Source: Nitrososphaerales archaeon TH5895
GTDB lineage: Archaea; Thermoproteota; Nitrososphaeria; Nitrososphaerales; Nitrososphaeraceae
Reading direction: 5' to 3'
DNA: 9,201 nucleotides
Assembly (NCBI GenBank): GCA_014523695.1
Contig: JAATVS010000355.1
Location: 1-9,201 of the forward strand
Positions 1 to 5,574 of this stretch are shown piece by piece (the stretch's first letter is position 1; each line of letters starts with the position of its first letter). The notes beneath the pieces are model-generated. The model searched no databases. It was not told where the DNA came from and saw only the letters and a list, made by a program, of their open reading frames with translations. The translations under genes were made by a program, and so were the position numbers.

Positions 1-28
1 AATCTTAGGCTAAAATTATTATAAATAA

Positions 29-36
29 TTATATCT
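29..36 (+). promoter_or_regulatory. Candidate TATA box for tRNA-Ala
   Basis: The octamer TTATATCT lies about 36 bases before the mature 5' end of the tRNA, which would place transcription start near 58 and leave a short 5' leader for RNase P. It overlaps the end of a perfect inverted repeat at 14-30 (AATTATT-ATA-AATAATT), which may instead belong to the end of an upstream gene outside the window. The region is so AT-rich that the exact box is uncertain. Confidence 0.35.
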
Positions 37-68
37 TTCCTAATGATTACCACAAAGGGCAGTTTAGG

Positions 69-141
69 GGGCTGGTAGTTCAGTGGTAGTAATGTTCGAT
101 TCGCAATCGAAAGGTCGCGGGTTCAACTCCCGCCCAGTCCA
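69..141 (+). tRNA. tRNA-Ala, anticodon CGC
   Basis: A full cloverleaf can be folded by hand. The 7-bp acceptor stem is GGGCTGG (69-75) with CCAGTCC (134-140), and its third pair is the G-U wobble that marks alanine tRNAs. The anticodon stem is TTCGA (95-99) with TCGAA (107-111) around the loop TTCGCAA, giving anticodon CGC at 102-104, which reads GCG. The T arm is GCGGG / TTCAACT / CCCGC (117-133), and the discriminator base is A141. The D stem (78-81 with 90-93) has a C-U mismatch in its innermost pair and a terminal G-U, so it is weak but usual in length. No CCA is encoded, so it must be added after transcription. There is no intron in the anticodon loop. No repeat of its 3' end, as would mark an attachment site, was found elsewhere in the window. 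Confidence 0.95.
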
Positions 142-653
142 TTATCCAACATGTGAAAGGAAGGCTCAGAGATTTTTGCTGAATTATGGGAAAGGTCGAC
201 CAACCTTTATCTCTGTTCCATACAAGAATAGCCGAGTACTAGAACTCTAGGTAATTGTAGCCTGAATAATTATGGAATAGTGCCTCACGGTTTCTCCTAT
301 TCTATTCATTAAGATACTGTCAGCCATTTTTTTAATGATCTTCTGAATTGTGAACCTCTCTCCAACCCATTTACAAATCTATTAGTGGTATTTAGCTCCA
401 AATTCTTTCCCAATAGTTATGTTTAATATCAGATTCAGTTCGTTCGTGGTTCACTATAAGATTCTCAATAAAATGTATCATGTGTTCTTAAGTTGATAGG
501 AAATTATCTAGCCAGAGCACTACTGAGTCATTGAAAAGAAGTCATTAGATTTGCATTCTTGCAGAGTCTCTCGAATTGTCTATATATTGAAAGCAATAGA
601 TTAAGTGTTCAACGGCCCCACACTATGCAGCACTCATTTACTGTTCATACTGG
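142..653. other. Gene-free gap of 512 bases
   Basis: Neither strand holds a convincing gene. The longest ATG-started frame that does not overlap the neighbouring genes is 29 aa on the reverse strand (392-481). An 18-aa frame lies at 186-242 on the forward strand. None has a well-placed TATA box or a recognisable motif. A forward frame from 559 exists but runs antisense into the end of the 184-aa gene and looks random. No strong hairpin followed by a T run was seen after the tRNA. Confidence 0.5.
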
Positions 654-1208
654 CTACTGCGCCTTGGAATCTTGCGTAACGTATGTGCCTTCCCCTTCGA
701 CGGGCTCGAAACAGAGTAAGTCACATGTAGCGTTGTCTAATTGAATTTTAAACCAGACGTGCTGTTCTCCCATCATAGTCAATAAATTGAAGGCGCTGGT
801 CAAGGGGATTAGACGCAAGTATATTCGATATTCGGTTGTCCCGTGTTGGTTTCCCTTTACACTTTTTTCAGTAATACCGGCAGCATTGATAACACTAGGG
901 GGTGCCGTTGAAAGGGAAGTCACTTCTCTTTTCGTCCTGTATGCCCTCTTATACTTGGAGGGTAGGGAATTGTGGATCCACCTTGCGGTTATCTTTCCTT
1001 GTGTGATTTTTTCTCGGAGAATCTGTTTAATCCTTGCGCTAATTAATCCGCTAGGAGTACCCAGATGCTCTAATTTTATTGCGAGATTTAGAATGAGGTC
1101 CTTGACAAATCTTACGCTCATCGAATTTGCGTCCAGCACTCGATTAAGTTCTAAAACAATGGACTTGACTGAATCATTATCGTTTGTTGTTTCAGCAGGA
1201 ATAGGCAT
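654..1208 (-). CDS. Uncharacterised basic protein, lineage-type (184 aa)
   Basis: The function is not recognised. The N-terminal half (about residues 13-100) is helical and strongly basic, with the segment KITARWIHNSLPSKYKR at residues 72-88. That stretch recalls thaumarchaeal hypothetical proteins that combine helices with a WIH...LP..YK motif, and it could form a helix-turn-helix-like nucleic-acid binding region; this is inference. The C-terminal half (about 105-184) is less charged, with a likely beta-rich part around residues 124-170 and two cysteines (162, 166). No signal peptide or membrane span is visible. The ATG at 1208 is chosen because a TATA-like octamer (1230-1237) sits about 26 bases before it, as expected for a leaderless archaeal mRNA. 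The opposite-strand frame at 787-1227 is its shadow. The gene stands alone, facing away from the phasin-like gene. Confidence 0.7.
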   Translation of the reverse strand: MPIPAETTNDNDSVKSIVLELNRVLDANSMSVRFVKDLILNLAIKLEHLGTPSGLISARIKQILREKITQGKITARWIHNSLPSKYKRAYRTKREVTSLSTAPPSVINAAGITEKSVKGNQHGTTEYRIYLRLIPLTSAFNLLTMMGEQHVWFKIQLDNATCDLLCFEPVEGEGTYVTQDSKAQ

Positions 1209-1229
1209 TAACCTTACTCATAGTTGAAT

Positions 1230-1237
1230 GTTATAGT
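1230..1237 (-). promoter_or_regulatory. TATA box of the 184-aa gene
   Basis: Read on the reverse strand this is ACTATAAC. Its centre is about 26 bases before the A of the ATG at 1208, the normal distance from an archaeal TATA box to transcription start, so the mRNA would begin at or within a few bases of the start codon. It is one of the better-placed boxes in the window. Confidence 0.55.
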
Positions 1238-1239
1238 AT

Positions 1240-1350
1240 TTAGGTCTGTTTCATTCTTCCAATATATTCTACTATGCGATTATTATATACTATCAAGAAG
1301 AATTGCCTAACATTATGAAGTTCATGCGATATCTGATCAATCACAGCCAT
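1240..1350 (-). CDS. Possible 36-aa small protein (doubtful)
   Basis: An ATG-started frame of 36 codons ends 31 bases before the start of the 184-aa gene on the same strand. The peptide begins MAVIDQISHELHNVRQ and continues with the hydrophobic stretch FFLIVY, then a basic end. The amino-acid mix is protein-like, but no family is recognised and no TATA box is at the right distance. The closest AT-rich box (TTCTATAT, about 1393-1400) would leave a leader of about 20 bases. The stop lies next to the downstream gene's own promoter, which argues against an operon. It may be a gene remnant or chance. Confidence 0.25.
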   Translation of the reverse strand: MAVIDQISHELHNVRQFFLIVYNNRIVEYIGRMKQT

Positions 1351-1608
1351 TATTGTAAAAGGTACCGGGAGTGAATGACTCTTTCAACACCTCCGAATAT
1401 AGAAGTTTGAAAATTTAATGATTGATCGAGCGTCGTCGGTTGTGACGTCAGCTTGGTAATTTCGGACCCTGAGCAATACATGAGTACATCTGTTGTCTTA
1501 TTCTAACGCTTTGAAGGAAAGACTCGATTTGTATCTTGTCAGTCGGGTTAGTTACGTACCAACCATTGATGGGTGATTGATGGCATTTATTGCCACTTTA
1601 TACCAATG
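1351..1608. other. Intergenic region, no gene seen
   Basis: No frame with ATG longer than about 13 codons was found on either strand here. Just to the left, TTATATAC at 1283-1290 is a good TATA-like box about 28 bases before an ATG at 1315, but the frame there is only 19 aa (1315-1374) and lies opposite the doubtful 36-aa frame. It could equally start a short non-coding RNA. Confidence 0.4.
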
Positions 1609-1616
1609 TTTATATG
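1609..1616 (+). promoter_or_regulatory. TATA box of the phasin-like gene
   Basis: TTTATATG is centred about 27 bases before the ATG at 1639, which predicts a leaderless mRNA starting at that ATG. This spacing is the reason for preferring ATG 1639 over the in-frame GTG at 1624, which would lie before the predicted transcription start. Confidence 0.65.
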
Positions 1617-1638
1617 TAGATGAGTGCTACATACAGGT

Positions 1639-2163
1639 ATGTCAACAGCAGAAAATAAAACATCAAAGGCAGCAGCAGCAACAGCAGCAACAGCAGCAAC
1701 AGCAGCAGTCAATGTAACTCACATGGTCGAGGCAGCAACCGAGAACTTCGCAAAATTGGTAAATGAAGCTGGAAAGGTTCAACCACAGTATGCACAAGCA
1801 ATCTCCAATCTGCAACAAGAATACATAGAAGCGGTTAGGAACGCCATTCAAACAATAACTTCAGTTGAGAAGCAATTTGCAAACAGCAACAGGGGCAATT
1901 TCAACAACGTTGTCATCTCAGACGCAGCAGCACCATATGTTCAAGGCTTTGTGAAACAATCAAATGATTTTACAAACAACATCATTAGAATTGCAGACAT
2001 CAACAATCAGCTAACAATTAATGCATTAAATGCAATAAGAGAAAATGTGAAAAACGCAAGTAGGACAGTCGAAGCCACTGCTGAATTTAACTCCAATATA
2101 GCACGAGCTTGGGCAACATCCTACTCAGCGGTTCAGCAACAGTTTGCTACCAGAGGAGAGTAA
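1639..2163 (+). CDS. Phasin-like helical protein (174 aa) with Ala/Thr-rich N-terminus
   Basis: The protein is almost entirely predicted helix, with no cysteine, no signal peptide and no membrane span. Residues 11-23 are an Ala/Thr run made by a codon microsatellite. Residues 26-170 form long amphipathic helices rich in Gln, Asn and Ala (for example FAKLVNEAGKVQPQYAQAIS at 37-56), broken near residues 85-100. This size and composition are typical of phasins, which coat polyhydroxyalkanoate granules, and some Nitrososphaeria are known to carry polyester synthase genes. No synthase gene is in this window, so the role is an inference from composition only. Alternatives are another coiled-coil scaffold or surface protein. 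The ATG at 1639 is chosen over the GTG at 1624 because of TATA spacing. The gene stands alone, with long gaps on both sides. Confidence 0.75.
   Translation: MSTAENKTSKAAAATAATAATAAVNVTHMVEAATENFAKLVNEAGKVQPQYAQAISNLQQEYIEAVRNAIQTITSVEKQFANSNRGNFNNVVISDAAAPYVQGFVKQSNDFTNNIIRIADINNQLTINALNAIRENVKNASRTVEATAEFNSNIARAWATSYSAVQQQFATRGE
1669..1707 (+). repeat. In-frame microsatellite, 9-base unit GCAGCAACA
   Basis: Thirteen codons made only of GCA and ACA are arranged as about four copies of the 9-base unit GCAGCAACA. They encode the Ala/Ala/Thr run at residues 11-23 of the phasin-like protein. Because the unit is a multiple of three, slippage would change the length of the run without breaking the frame. 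Confidence 0.9.
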
Positions 2164-2750
2164 ACAAGAATACGCACACCCACACGCATTTTTCCGACAG
2201 TGGCTGGCTTTCTTAAGTTAATGGGCAACGGGCTAAGAGTATGAACGAGCCCAAATCCATTCAGTTGTGAACTCAAAGAACAATTGTATTCCCATGCCTT
2301 TGAAGGAAACACAAATTTCTTAATTTTCGGAATACGTAGATGATAGGCTACAATGTACTGACGATGAACAACAATCCAAAAATGATTGGGTGTGATTTAC
2401 AAACCTATTTTCCAGTTCATTGCTATCACTGCCAGGAAAGATTACTAGCTCCCTAGATCTGAATTCTATTATACTAGGCAAAGCGGAGAGAAAGAAGAAA
2501 TGGCTAACTCTGCCGTTTATACCGATGAATATGACAGATATTGATTACTCAGGCAATGGGGAAAATGGATGAACCAGTATTACTGCTTGCCACAGGCAAA
2601 GATTAGTTAGAGGGGTCACTGGAACCTAAGTAAAGACTAGAGTTGAGCTATCCACCTGGATAAGACCGCCATTGTAATAGAAATTGGGATCTTCCTCCAC
2701 GTTGCAATATTGAGTTTTTTGGGTATTTGCACTCTTGACTTGGAGGACAA
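2164..2750. other. Gene-poor gap of 587 bases
   Basis: No convincing gene. A 30-aa ATG frame at 2364-2456 carries CYHC at residues 20-23, reminiscent of half a zinc-binding site, but has no clear TATA box. A TTG-started 50-aa frame at 2420-2572 and an antisense TTG-started frame at 2320-2481 overlap each other, so at most one could be real. An AT-rich box (TATTATAC, about 2467-2474) lies before an ATG at 2500 whose frame has only 14 codons. The pattern fits decayed coding DNA or ordinary spacer. Confidence 0.4.
2742..2746 (+). promoter_or_regulatory. Shine-Dalgarno GGAGG deciding a TTG start
   Basis: A full GGAGG ends four bases before the TTG at 2751. It is the main reason to accept this TTG as the start of the zinc-finger protein, because most genes here look leaderless. 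The spacing is slightly short. The rival is a leaderless start at ATG 2817 with a weak TATA-like TTTTATCG at about 2787-2794. Confidence 0.5.
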
Positions 2751-3308
2751 TTGACAAAATGTAATTCTGATCCTCGAGTAACTAATCTTTTATCGTACTT
2801 CCTCAATAATTATGTCATGGATATGAGTGAAAGCTGCGTCACATGCGGTAAAAAATCACAGGACTATGACATAGAATGTCCATGCTGTGGAAATTATTAT
2901 TGTTCTGATCAGTGCAGCCGTCTGGGACATAGCAGACAGTTTGTTCATCATCAATGGACAGATTATAAGCATATTCACGGAGCAATTATGAGCTTCCATC
3001 CAACAGTAAGAGTAGTCACCATATGTGATCTAAACGGCGAAATGATGTACTCAGGACATCGTGAAGGAGTGAAAAATCTGCTCACAGCCAAAGAAAGTAA
3101 AGAATCATTAGAATTAGCGGTCAAAGCATGGAAGGTCCGAGGCGAACTAGCACCAAAGATCGGGAAGGGTAAGTACGTATTAGCAGAATATGAAAAGGTT
3201 AAACGCCTTACGCTTCCACTTGGTAACGACCATATTTTATACATAACGACAGAACTAGAATGTGATCATGCAGCTTTAATTGCCGAAATTCAAAAGCTTC
3301 GATTATAA
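2751..3308 (+). CDS. MYND/HIT-like zinc finger fused to a thaumarchaeal domain (185 aa)
   Basis: Two parts are visible. Residues 29-67 hold C29-x2-C32, C43-x2-C46, C51-x3-C55, then H60 and H66/H67. The core ECPCCGNYYCSDQCSRLGH (42-60) follows the cross-brace pattern of MYND or HIT zinc fingers, protein-interaction domains best known from eukaryotes. Residues about 84-185 (from TVRVVTICDLNGEMMYSG, through LAPKIGKGKYVLAEYEKVKR, to an ILYITTE strand and a final helix) resemble a family of small Nitrososphaeria proteins, DUF6659 as I recall it, thought to have a Roadblock-like fold. The family link and fold are from memory and should be searched. No membrane span, so probably cytosolic. The start is TTG 2751 (GGAGG in front) or ATG 2817; both keep the finger intact. 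No operon partner. A sensor or adaptor role is only a guess. Confidence 0.8.
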   Translation: MTKCNSDPRVTNLLSYFLNNYVMDMSESCVTCGKKSQDYDIECPCCGNYYCSDQCSRLGHSRQFVHHQWTDYKHIHGAIMSFHPTVRVVTICDLNGEMMYSGHREGVKNLLTAKESKESLELAVKAWKVRGELAPKIGKGKYVLAEYEKVKRLTLPLGNDHILYITTELECDHAALIAEIQKLRL

Positions 3309-3341
3309 CTGTTCACATAATCCCAACTTTCCACCCTTTAA

Positions 3342-3358
3342 AAAATCGATAAGATTTT
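3342..3358. terminator. Weak hairpin after the zinc-finger gene
   Basis: AAAATC (3342-3347) pairs with GATTTT (3353-3358) around GATAA, followed by ATTTATTGTTATG. It begins 33 bases after the stop of the zinc-finger gene. The stem is AT-rich and unstable, and archaeal termination depends mainly on T-rich tracts, so this is only a plausible end of transcript. Confidence 0.3.
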
Positions 3359-3931
3359 ATTTATTGTTATGCAAAAATCTAAGCCCTTTCAAGTTGAGCA
3401 GGAGTTTACAAATAATTTCTGTTCTGCTTGGAATTTGCATGGCAATAGATTGAATTTCTGAGCTTGTTTGGACATCAGCTCATGTTTCTTTTTATAGGTA
3501 TCAGTATGACTACTTTGTCAACTGCTATCTTTCTTGCATCGTCATTCTTTCTTAGAACTGCTAGAACTGCATGTTCCTAATTGTTAGTAAAATACCAGTT
3601 AGTACTTTATTTAGCCAGGTTAATACTATCTAGATTAGTGAACACATTAGAATTCCTGAATAATACTATTTCATCTTTCTACAAATCTACTTCTCTTGTT
3701 TACTTACCGGTTTTATGTCTCTCAGCTTTGGTATACTTTTTGCTTTGTACTATCTGTCTACAATATACTTCGCGATTAGTTGTAAAAATAAGATGTACTA
3801 AAGGATCGGAATCTTTCGCAAAGGCTTTCGAATGCTATTAGTTGAGTATGACCTTAGAGATACAGATTGTCGATCTAAAAGCGCGATGACGAAATATCCA
3901 GGTCGAATACAGTATCCTTAAAAAATAGATT

Positions 3932-3955
3932 AAGTTTTCAATTATTGATAAACTT
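3932..3955. repeat. AT-rich inverted repeat past the end of the HdeD-like gene
   Basis: AAGTTTTCAA (3932-3941) pairs with TTGATAAACTT (3945-3955) with one bulged base and a three-base loop, a 10-bp stem. It lies about 50 bases beyond the stop of the reverse-strand gene ending at 4007 and could form at the end of its transcript. Confidence 0.4.
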
Positions 3956-4006
3956 CAACAAAAAGATATGAAGTAGCTAATCCATATAGGTCTCTTATCA
4001 CTGCTT

Positions 4007-4603
4007 TCAATCATTTCTCGTATATGATATTTCCGTTGATTTTCTTCTTCCTGATATCCCTGCCACAACAATTTGTATTCCAACCAAGAGAAGTGCTATT
4101 CCTATGAGAAAACCTACAGTGGCTGCACCGAACGCAGGAGATACCATTATTAGCCCAGACAATGCAACTTCTACTCCGCCTACACCAATACTTAGTCCTT
4201 TAGTCCATCCTTTACTTTGTTTGTCTCCAATACCATGTACAATCCGTGAGATCCCATCAAACAGCAATGCGACTGCCAATACAAACGTTAACAATACTGT
4301 GGTTCCTACAGGGAACGCCATAGCTGTTGCTGCTATTAGTATAACTAATATCCCCAATCCAACAGTAACCAGTCGAGACCTGTCTTTTCTTGGGACAAAT
4401 AAGCCCGTAATAACTCTTTCAATACCTACTATTAATAGAAGAATTGAAGCTGTGAACACCATCAGGACTACTGCTTGACCTGGATTTGCCATAATGGTTA
4501 TCGATAGTATAACTGCGATAGCCCCCAGACCAATTTGTGCCATCCGCAACCAGCTTGGCGATTTCACTGTATCCTTATCAACGGAAGAATCTATTGTTTT
4601 CAT
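4007..4603 (-). CDS. HdeD/DUF308-family membrane protein (198 aa)
   Basis: Six hydrophobic spans can be seen at about residues 22-38, 43-66, 78-96, 102-123, 136-155 and 161-184, in three similar pairs. This is the layout of the HdeD/DUF308 family, whose bacterial namesake belongs to the acid-resistance system of E. coli. Repeated short-loop features support it: a glycine-rich first helix, then a Pro-containing turn (NPGQ at 40-43, FPVG at 97-100, SPAF at 155-158), then a helix ending in a G-I-x-R/Q-I/V-type motif. The N-terminus (1-20) and C-terminus (185-198) are polar. ATG 4603 is preferred because GGTAACGA and a TATA box lie upstream. An in-frame ATG at 4657 would add an unlikely 18-residue tail. 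It probably acts in the cell membrane; the substrate, if any, is unknown. The forward frame at 4104-4478 is its shadow. Confidence 0.85.
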   Translation of the reverse strand: MKTIDSSVDKDTVKSPSWLRMAQIGLGAIAVILSITIMANPGQAVVLMVFTASILLLIVGIERVITGLFVPRKDRSRLVTVGLGILVILIAATAMAFPVGTTVLLTFVLAVALLFDGISRIVHGIGDKQSKGWTKGLSIGVGGVEVALSGLIMVSPAFGAATVGFLIGIALLLVGIQIVVAGISGRRKSTEISYTRND

Positions 4604-4638
4604 TAATTCGTTACCAATAGCGATGTAACGTAGTGGCC

Positions 4639-4646
4639 ATATAAAT
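4639..4646 (-). promoter_or_regulatory. TATA box of the HdeD-like gene
   Basis: On the reverse strand this reads ATTTATAT. Transcription would begin near 4615, leaving about 12 untranslated bases with GGTAA (4611-4615) before ATG 4603. A second box, TATATAAT (about 4656-4663), overlaps the alternative ATG at 4657 and would put transcription start near 4634, also after that ATG. Both therefore favour the shorter protein. Confidence 0.5.
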
Positions 4647-4801
4647 GCTACTTCCATTATATACTATCTAGATGTGGCGTTAACATGCAATATGTATAGC
4701 AATTAACAATAATGACGAAGAAATAACGATAACATCTGAAACATAACCGGTATTAATTCATGGGGTTTAACTGATATTGAACAGGTTTCCCATTGAAATA
4801 T

Positions 4802-4945
4802 TTAAAGTCCGCCACCTGAGAATGTGCTGTCTGTTGCGAACGCTATTGCGCCGATAAGCATTACTACCATTGCTGCTGCTACGAACATATATTTAGAATA
4901 AATTCTATTAGACTCCTGAATATTGTGTTTATCTACACTGAGCAT
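4802..4945 (-). CDS. Small single-span membrane protein (47 aa)
   Basis: The frame starts at ATG 4945 and encodes a polar N-terminus of 18 residues (MLSVDKHNIQESNRIYSK), one hydrophobic segment at about residues 19-38 (YMFVAAAMVVMLIGAIAFA) and a short Ser/Gly-rich tail ending GGGL. Regular codon use, a GGGAG ribosome-binding site and a TATA box (4991-4998) support a real gene. The charge pattern (Lys and Arg before the span, Asp after it) predicts an N-terminus inside and a C-terminus outside. It has the look of the single-helix small proteins often found beside respiratory or membrane stress genes in Nitrososphaeria, but no family is named. It lies about 200 bases upstream of the HdeD-like gene on the same strand; whether they share a transcript is unknown. 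Confidence 0.7.
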   Translation of the reverse strand: MLSVDKHNIQESNRIYSKYMFVAAAMVVMLIGAIAFATDSTFSGGGL

Positions 4946-4950
4946 AATCA

Positions 4951-4963
4951 GACTCCCTGAGTC
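4951..4963 (-). promoter_or_regulatory. Ribosome-binding site inside a small hairpin
   Basis: In the mRNA of the 47-aa gene, GACTC-AGG-GAGTC can fold into a 5-bp stem with a three-base loop. The GGGAG Shine-Dalgarno sequence straddles the loop and the 3' arm, seven bases before ATG 4945. If the stem forms, the site would be partly hidden, so this could tune translation. The stem is short and the loop tight, so the effect may be slight. Confidence 0.4.
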
Positions 4964-4990
4964 TTATCTGTTTAGGTAAAGACCTGTGAT

Positions 4991-4998
4991 TTTTATAA
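4991..4998 (-). promoter_or_regulatory. TATA box of the 47-aa gene
   Basis: TTATAAAA on the reverse strand predicts transcription start near 4968 and a leader of about 23 bases carrying GGGAG before ATG 4945. It lies just past the stop of the zinc-ribbon gene, so the 47-aa gene can be transcribed on its own. Confidence 0.55.
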
Positions 4999-5032
4999 CC
5001 ACAATTTTTCATAAATGGTCTTATAGAAGCAG

Positions 5033-5203
5033 TTACTTTACTTCCTTTTCTGCACATGTGTCACAGTATTTTTCTATAACCATAACTCCATCGCCTACAT
5101 TGAATAATGCCTCCTGTGTAGCCTTGTTACCACATGTTATACAGAATTTTGCCTTTCCACTACTATCGCTAAATGACCTTAACATTGAAAATATTTTTTT
5201 CAT
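5033..5203 (-). CDS. Small double-CxxC zinc-ribbon-like protein (56 aa)
   Basis: The 56-residue product starts MKKIFSMLRSFSDSSGKAKF and has two CxxC knuckles, C21-x2-C24 (FCITCGNKA) and C47-x2-C50 (YCDTCAEK), 22 residues apart. This is the classic layout of a zinc ribbon: each CxxC sits in a turn, and the stretch between them (LFNVGDGVMVIEKY) is likely beta hairpin. Such mini zinc ribbons are often nucleic-acid or protein binders; the partner is unknown. The basic hydrophobic N-terminus (1-10) might be an amphipathic helix. The gene follows the 32-aa gene with one base between stop and start (TAG-A-ATG), so translation is probably coupled. A long forward frame at 4986-5315 covers it and is a shadow. 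Confidence 0.75.
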   Translation of the reverse strand: MKKIFSMLRSFSDSSGKAKFCITCGNKATQEALFNVGDGVMVIEKYCDTCAEKEVK

Positions 5204-5204
5204 T

Positions 5205-5303
5205 CTATTTCTTCACTCTTACTCGCATTTCATTGGTTATATTTCTTGGCAATACTACAACCATGGTACTTGCATCAAATATGAATTTTGGATTATTACT
5301 CAT
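5205..5303 (-). CDS. 32-aa mini-gene, first of a two-gene unit
   Basis: ATG 5303 opens a 32-codon frame that begins MSNNPKFIFDASTMVVVLPR and ends in the basic RVRVKK. A TATA box about 24 bases upstream predicts a leaderless mRNA beginning at this ATG, and the stop codon is one base from the next start. Promoter spacing and tight packing are the evidence that it is real. The peptide has a hydrophobic beta-like middle (MVVVLP) and a basic end; no family is recognised. It may be a functional micropeptide or a leader that delivers ribosomes to the zinc-ribbon gene. Confidence 0.55.
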   Translation of the reverse strand: MSNNPKFIFDASTMVVVLPRNITNEMRVRVKK

Positions 5304-5322
5304 TATTATAGGTAGTTGTTGT

Positions 5323-5330
5323 GCATATAA
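5323..5330 (-). promoter_or_regulatory. TATA box of the 32-aa/zinc-ribbon pair
   Basis: TTATATGC on the reverse strand is centred about 24 bases before ATG 5303, close to the normal distance to transcription start, so the two-gene mRNA is probably leaderless. It is nearly the same box as the one before the phasin-like gene (TTTATATG). Confidence 0.6.
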
Positions 5331-5574
5331 GAACATATACTCCATAATGTAAGTTAATGAGGATTTTGGTAGTGGGAGTCTTTTATAGCTCGCCAGAGAT
5401 GTTAGAGATTTCTAAAATTGGAGACCTGTATAGAACGCGTGGGCTCAAGTCCTGTTGAACAGATCTTCTCATGGATTTTTGAAATCACTTTAAAGTCTTG
5501 CCAAACCCCCTTGGGCCCATTGTAATATTAGTTCTCAAATAGGATTCTCTGACCAAGAAAAGAGAGAGAACAAA

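Larger units (their letters stand above)
3309..4006. other. AT-rich gap of about 700 bases
   Basis: No gene is supported. A TTG-started 86-aa frame at 3581-3841 has hydrophobic stretches but no Shine-Dalgarno sequence, no placed TATA box and a composition typical of translated AT-rich spacer. On the reverse strand about 44 codons (roughly 3709-3835) are open but lack any start. A 28-aa reverse frame lies near 3390-3475. Two AT-rich hairpins (3342-3358 and 3932-3955) stand near the ends of the flanking genes. Confidence 0.45.

Noticed and set aside
69..141. tRNA-Ala as the attachment site of the recombinase at 5575
   Set aside because: No repeat of its 3' end was found elsewhere in the window, and it is more than 5 kb away.
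392..481. 29-aa reverse frame with a Trp/His-rich end
   Set aside because: Too short, with no promoter at the right distance and no recognised motif.
787..1227. 146-aa forward frame
   Set aside because: It lies opposite the 184-aa reverse gene, which has a better amino-acid mix and a well-placed TATA box.
2320..2481. 53-aa TTG-started reverse frame
   Set aside because: Overlaps a forward frame of equal length; no start signal or recognisable motif.
3709..3835. About 44 open reverse codons with protein-like composition
   Set aside because: No ATG, GTG or TTG start in frame and stops immediately upstream.
3581..3841. 86-aa frame with hydrophobic stretches
   Set aside because: TTG start with no Shine-Dalgarno sequence or TATA box; composition looks like translated AT-rich spacer.
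4986..5315. 109-aa forward frame rich in Tyr, Phe, Ser and His
   Set aside because: Shadow of the 32-aa and 56-aa reverse genes, whose promoter, CxxC motifs and tight spacing are far more convincing.
5400..5475. Possible complete tRNA gene upstream of the recombinase
   Set aside because: Only a T-arm-like part folds; no matching acceptor stem or 7-base anticodon loop was found upstream.
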